Source: Leptospira sp. WS39.C2
Lineage (GTDB): Bacteria > Spirochaetota > Leptospiria > Leptospirales > Leptospiraceae
NCBI RefSeq assembly: GCF_040833965.1
Contig: NZ_CP162142.1
Coordinates: forward strand, 2,505,001-2,569,000
Reading direction: 5' to 3'
Length of the DNA stretch: 64,000 nt
Shown here: positions 60,758 through 64,000 of the stretch, one piece after another
Numbering within the stretch: position 1 is the stretch's first letter
Layout: each line of letters opens with the position of its first letter
The notes under the pieces: model-generated
Seen by the model: only the letters and a program-made list of their open reading frames with translations
Told to the model about the DNA's origin: nothing
Database searches by the model: none
Made by a program: the position numbers and the translations under genes

Positions 60758-62480
60758 GTATCAATAACGAAAATATAAAGATTAGAAACATAGATGATAT
60801 CGCTAAATATTTACTTATATCTTCTTCTTTTGGTTGATTCGTTGAAGATACGAATTTTGTACCTACATTAAATACAGATGCCAATAATTTGATTATCATT
60901 TGATCCACTATAGACTCACCTGATTTATTTACGAAGTATCTTCCAAGCGAGTTTCGTAATGGTTTAGAAAACACAGAGGCAGGCACAGAAAGTTCATGGC
61001 CATCATAACCACCGCCACAATCCCAACTTTTCTTCTCATTAATTATGTTTTTATTTCGATTCAATAGATCGTATGTATAGAAGATAACGACCATCAAAAT
61101 CGATATTAACGAAACAATTGAGATATTCCAAAACCAAGCTACTAACTGATCATCCGCAAAAGGACGTAACATTGGGAGTTCTACAAAAAAAGGAAGAACT
61201 AGTGGGAATATATAAATCATTAAGGCTAGACTTAACAATGAAATGTATAACCATTTTTTTTGAGTTTCTCCAAATGGCAAAAGATTCATATTATTTCTAG
61301 GTTTAGACAAAAACATAGTCATATACAATTTAATATGAGTAAAACTGCCTAAAACTATCCCAAAGAATATAAAAATCATTGAAGGAAGTAAAAACACGGA
61401 ACGTCCGATCGGCATATCAAGTATCCTAGCATTTAAATAAAAATATGTAGCTTCTGATACAAAACCCAAAGTGCCAGGTATAACAGCATAACTAAAAGTA
61501 CCCGCTCCCAATAGTACCGGAGATATGCCAAGTAATCTTCCTATTCCTTTCAATTCATCACTAGAATTTGAATTAATAAGTCGAGAGACCATACCAATAG
61601 AAAACAATTGAAATGTTTTTGAAAAAGAATGATGAAACAAACTTAAAAAAAATAGAATACGAAAAGAATTACTTAAATTCATAAGTTCAGTATCACCGGA
61701 AAACTGAAACATACCTGTGATAATCAAACATAACCATAAAAAATTAAGAGATTCTATCGAACTATACGCTAATGAAATTTTTGGATCTTTATGAAAGAAA
61801 CTTGTGATTCCTCCAAAAAATATTCCTAAAGCAGCTAAAGGAAAAAGAATCTGGTAAATTATTGGATCCAATTGGTTGGGGAGTACATAACGGTAAAATA
61901 ACAATAGTGGGAATATTTCCAACACACCAGCAAACGAACCTAATGCGTGTGAAGGCCCACCTTCATTTACTTTTGGTAACCAAATGTGAAAACCTGAAAA
62001 ACCAGATTTGATTAATAAACCAATTAAGAGTAAAATCACTCCAACATTGTCACCATCTGGTAACATAACCCAAGCCGATAAAAACAAGGCCGATATTCCT
62101 GAAGCCAATAATAAGGAACCCAAACTTTCAATTTGTTTTTTCCCATATTCTGTTCCCGAATAAATGAGAATCGTTGAAAAGGATGTGATTTCCAACGCTA
62201 TGGGTAACATCAATGATTTACCCGATAGATAACAGACACCTAATGCAGACCAAAAAATTGAGTATCCAACTGTTACCTTGTTTTTTTCTTTTGGTTCATA
62301 AGATTGCACGAGCATAAAGGAAGAAAAACCAATATATGCTTGGATGAAAAGACCAACTAATATCGGAAAGTCGACCGATAAAATATCTTCATTTGTATAC
62401 AAAAATATAATTAGTGGAGAGAGTGCAGATACCCCCACGATTACCGATCTAAAGATCGATTTTTTATTATCTTCTAACAT
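60744..62480 (-). CDS. HyfB/NuoL-like antiporter subunit
   Basis: The 578-residue product has about 15 membrane helices. Motifs of the proton-pumping family are IALEITSFSTILIYSG (TM5 Glu), LLIKSGFSGFHIWLPKVNEGGP (Lys and the HxWLP block, with the usual AH replaced by VN), SLAYSSIESLNFLWL and LFHHSFSKTFQLFSIG. A late loop has KSWDCGGGYDGHELSVPASV, as in HyfB-type proteins. It is the largest membrane subunit and the second gene of the operon. The 34-base gap upstream separates it from the small first gene. Confidence 0.88.
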   Translation of the reverse strand: MLEDNKKSIFRSVIVGVSALSPLIIFLYTNEDILSVDFPILVGLFIQAYIGFSSFMLVQSYEPKEKNKVTVGYSIFWSALGVCYLSGKSLMLPIALEITSFSTILIYSGTEYGKKQIESLGSLLLASGISALFLSAWVMLPDGDNVGVILLLIGLLIKSGFSGFHIWLPKVNEGGPSHALGSFAGVLEIFPLLLFYRYVLPNQLDPIIYQILFPLAALGIFFGGITSFFHKDPKISLAYSSIESLNFLWLCLIITGMFQFSGDTELMNLSNSFRILFFLSLFHHSFSKTFQLFSIGMVSRLINSNSSDELKGIGRLLGISPVLLGAGTFSYAVIPGTLGFVSEATYFYLNARILDMPIGRSVFLLPSMIFIFFGIVLGSFTHIKLYMTMFLSKPRNNMNLLPFGETQKKWLYISLLSLALMIYIFPLVLPFFVELPMLRPFADDQLVAWFWNISIVSLISILMVVIFYTYDLLNRNKNIINEKKSWDCGGGYDGHELSVPASVFSKPLRNSLGRYFVNKSGESIVDQMIIKLLASVFNVGTKFVSSTNQPKEEDISKYLAISSMFLIFIFSLLILGDF

Positions 62481-62514
62481 AAACTACCTCACGATGAAAG
62501 ATCAAAAAGGGTGA

Positions 62515-62799
62515 TTATGTGGCGAGAGGGGGACCTCTTAAATATTGAATGCTAAGGGATTTAGATAATACAAAACAGGTTACTAAAGGTAAAAGAGAGA
62601 GGAGAGAGAAACTGGTTAGGAAATAATCTAAAACTTCAAAAGTCAATGCGACTTCTTTTTCATCAAAAGGATCTTCATTACTTTTCTCTATCTGTAAAAA
62701 TTCACTTACTTCTGGGAATTCTAGTAGTACAAGGGAAACCTGCGACTTACCAATAATGGCAAAGCTGAAAATCAGTATAAAAATGATACGAATTACCAA
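62515..62799 (-). CDS. Small membrane protein at the head of the Ehr-like operon
   Basis: The product is 94 residues from a TTG at 62799 with no clear ribosome site. It has an N-terminal hydrophobic segment (IIFILIFSFAIIGKSQVSLV), an acidic middle (EKSNEDPFDEKEV) and a second hydrophobic segment (LTSFSLLSLLPLVTCFVLSK). No family is recognised. It is 34 bases upstream of the HyfB-like gene, so it is probably cotranscribed. It could be an accessory or assembly subunit, but this rests on position only. Confidence 0.45.
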   Translation of the reverse strand: MVIRIIFILIFSFAIIGKSQVSLVLLEFPEVSEFLQIEKSNEDPFDEKEVALTFEVLDYFLTSFSLLSLLPLVTCFVLSKSLSIQYLRGPPLAT

Positions 62800-62856
62800 T
62801 TTGTTTCCCTACCAAATGAGGCTTTCATCTGTCCTATAAAAGGGAAGTTATTTTTC

Positions 62857-63561
62857 GTGGATGACCAAAAAAAAGAAAACCAAGCAAATTTTGCCATTGA
62901 TGTAAAAAATCTAAAAAAAAGCTATTACCAAGGCGAATTGGAGATGCCTATTCTGAAAGGGATTCATTTCGAAATTCCAAGTCAAAATTTAGTTACGCTT
63001 ATGGGACCTTCAGGGAGTGGTAAATCTACACTTTTGAATATTCTATCTGCTATCGAAACTGCCGATTCAGGGAGTGTAAAAATTTTTGGTAAAGAATTGT
63101 TGGGAGCATCAGAAAAGGAATTCACTGACTACAGAAGAGATCAAATTGGAATCGTTTTTCAATTTTTCCATCTATTTCCTTACCTCACGGCAAAAGAAAA
63201 TGTTTCTATTCCACTACTACTCGCGGGCAAAAGTAAAAACATTGCCTATCAAAAATCAGAAGAAATACTAAACCTCGTCGGATTAGGCCATCGTGTTAAC
63301 TTTACACCGAAGGAAATGTCTGGCGGAGAAAAACAAAGAGTATCCATTGCTCGGGCTATTGTTCATGAACCAAAACTAATCTTCGGAGACGAACCAACAG
63401 GAAATTTAGATTCTAAATCTGCTGATTCAATTCTAAAGTTGTTCCAAAAATGTGTCTCTGACTTAGGAATCACAGTATTAATTGTCACTCATAACGAAGA
63501 CATTGGGAAATCAGGAAATATCAACTATCACATGCTAGATGGTATTTTATTAAAAAAATGA
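62857..63561 (+). CDS. ABC transporter ATP-binding protein, LolD/MacB type
   Basis: The product is 234 residues from a GTG at 62857. The ATPase motifs are complete: Walker A GPSGSGKST, Q-loop IGIVFQFFHLFPYLTAKENV (typical of LolD/MacB), signature MSGGEKQR, Walker B LIFGDEPTGNLDS and a switch His in VTHNEDI. It overlaps the next gene, which encodes the permease, by 4 bases (ATGA). These systems extract lipoproteins from the inner membrane or drive efflux. The substrate is unknown. Confidence 0.93.
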   Translation: MDDQKKENQANFAIDVKNLKKSYYQGELEMPILKGIHFEIPSQNLVTLMGPSGSGKSTLLNILSAIETADSGSVKIFGKELLGASEKEFTDYRRDQIGIVFQFFHLFPYLTAKENVSIPLLLAGKSKNIAYQKSEEILNLVGLGHRVNFTPKEMSGGEKQRVSIARAIVHEPKLIFGDEPTGNLDSKSADSILKLFQKCVSDLGITVLIVTHNEDIGKSGNINYHMLDGILLKK

Positions 63562-64000
63562 TTCATATTTATATTTATTTCTTAATCGGTTACTTAAGAA
63601 ACAATTATGGAAAAGTTTTTTTCAATGTTCTAAGCATTAGCCTAGGTATTGCTCTTTTTGTGAGTACACAAATCAACGGATGGAAGGCTGAAAAAAGTTT
63701 AATCGATCAGACTCTAGGTTTTAAATCAGAAAATATCATAGGTAGATATGTATCCTTAAGCAAAGAAGAGAGACAAGATAAATTTTTTTTAAAAACTTTA
63801 CATGAATTAATGCCACCTGAAATCCAACTGGAGCCAGAATTACAAGTAATAGGTTATACAAATTTAATTAACCAACAATCAGTTAGCATTCCAATTATCG
63901 GCAGAGATTTAATTTTTCCAAATAACACATCTGAAATCTCAACAAAACAAATGATTCCAAGATACTTTTTTAGTATATCTTTACTAAAAAAATTCGAAAA
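63558..64000 (+). CDS. ABC transporter permease, FtsX/LolC-like (3' end outside window)
   Basis: The open frame starts at the ATG at 63558, inside the stop of the ATPase gene, and runs off the right edge with about 147 residues visible. An N-terminal membrane helix (KVFFNVLSISLGIALFVSTQ) is followed by the start of a periplasmic domain (QVIGYTNLINQQSVSIPIIG), as in MacB/LolC/FtsX permeases. It is a partial gene, so the rest of the fold is not seen. Confidence 0.75.
   Translation, partial: MIHIYIYFLIGYLRNNYGKVFFNVLSISLGIALFVSTQINGWKAEKSLIDQTLGFKSENIIGRYVSLSKEERQDKFFLKTLHELMPPEIQLEPELQVIGYTNLINQQSVSIPIIGRDLIFPNNTSEISTKQMIPRYFFSISLLKKFE

Overview
The window looks like a chromosomal segment of a spirochaete of the genus Leptospira. 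The base composition is low in G+C. The gene content is typical: a P83/100-type antigen, many secreted TPR or fibronectin-like proteins without relatives outside the group, several class III adenylate cyclases, and an infC-rpmI-rplT block. A class II photolyase and broad sensory equipment lean towards a free-living (saprophytic) species, but that is inference. No insertion sequence, prophage, CRISPR array or rRNA was seen. One tRNA gene (tRNA-Val, GAC) is present. Both ends cut genes: the P83/100 gene on the left and an ABC permease on the right.

Layout. 1-5.5 kb: P83/100 (minus), then serC, a secreted protein, rpiB and a LamG-like secreted protein (plus). 5.5-13.3 kb: a minus-strand chain of a large membrane protein, a TPR protein and an RHH/PIN-like pair; a phosphoglycerate-mutase-like enzyme (plus); then a TPR and fibronectin-like pair (minus). 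13.3-19.9 kb (plus): a methyltransferase, a compact SF1 helicase, tRNA-Val, a membrane protein, two SGNH proteins and an MBOAT acyltransferase, the last three resembling a cell-surface O-acetylation module. 20-32 kb (minus): lemA, and then one almost gap-free run with zapB-like, zapA, a 5-formyl-THF cyclo-ligase, cheW, cheA, cheB, cheY, scpA, scpB, pheA, tyrA and a NamZ-like hydrolase. 32-36 kb (minus): thrS, an unknown gene, infC, rpmI and rplT. 36.1-37.6 kb (minus): an alpha/beta hydrolase and its TetR regulator, preceded by two palindromic operators.

38-44.4 kb (plus): a small membrane protein, a secreted glycan-binding-type protein, an ABCD/SbmA-like exporter whose ATPase motifs have been lost, and a 1099-residue GH94-like glycoside phosphorylase or hydrolase. 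This is the most unusual region. 44.5-46.3 kb (minus): amtB-glnB ammonium uptake and sensing. 46.5-49 kb (plus): photolyase, ClpS-like and AlkD-like proteins in one overlapping unit. 49-55.8 kb: two adenylate cyclases (minus) around an rRNA/tRNA uracil methyltransferase, a SpoIID-like lipoprotein and an HDOD protein (plus). 55.8-62.8 kb (minus): a seven-gene operon whose six larger genes encode a group-4-hydrogenase/complex-I-like membrane complex that lacks the NiFe-binding cysteines (an Ehr-type complex). 62.9 kb to the end (plus): a LolD/MacB-type ABC exporter.

Best candidates for new biology: the exporter with a dead ATPase coupled to a glucan-active enzyme; the metal-site-free hydrogenase-like complex with a fused ferredoxin/small subunit that has also lost its proximal-cluster ligands; CheA fused to a CheC/CheX phosphatase-like domain; and a TetR operator pair that encloses the whole core promoter of an apparently leaderless gene.
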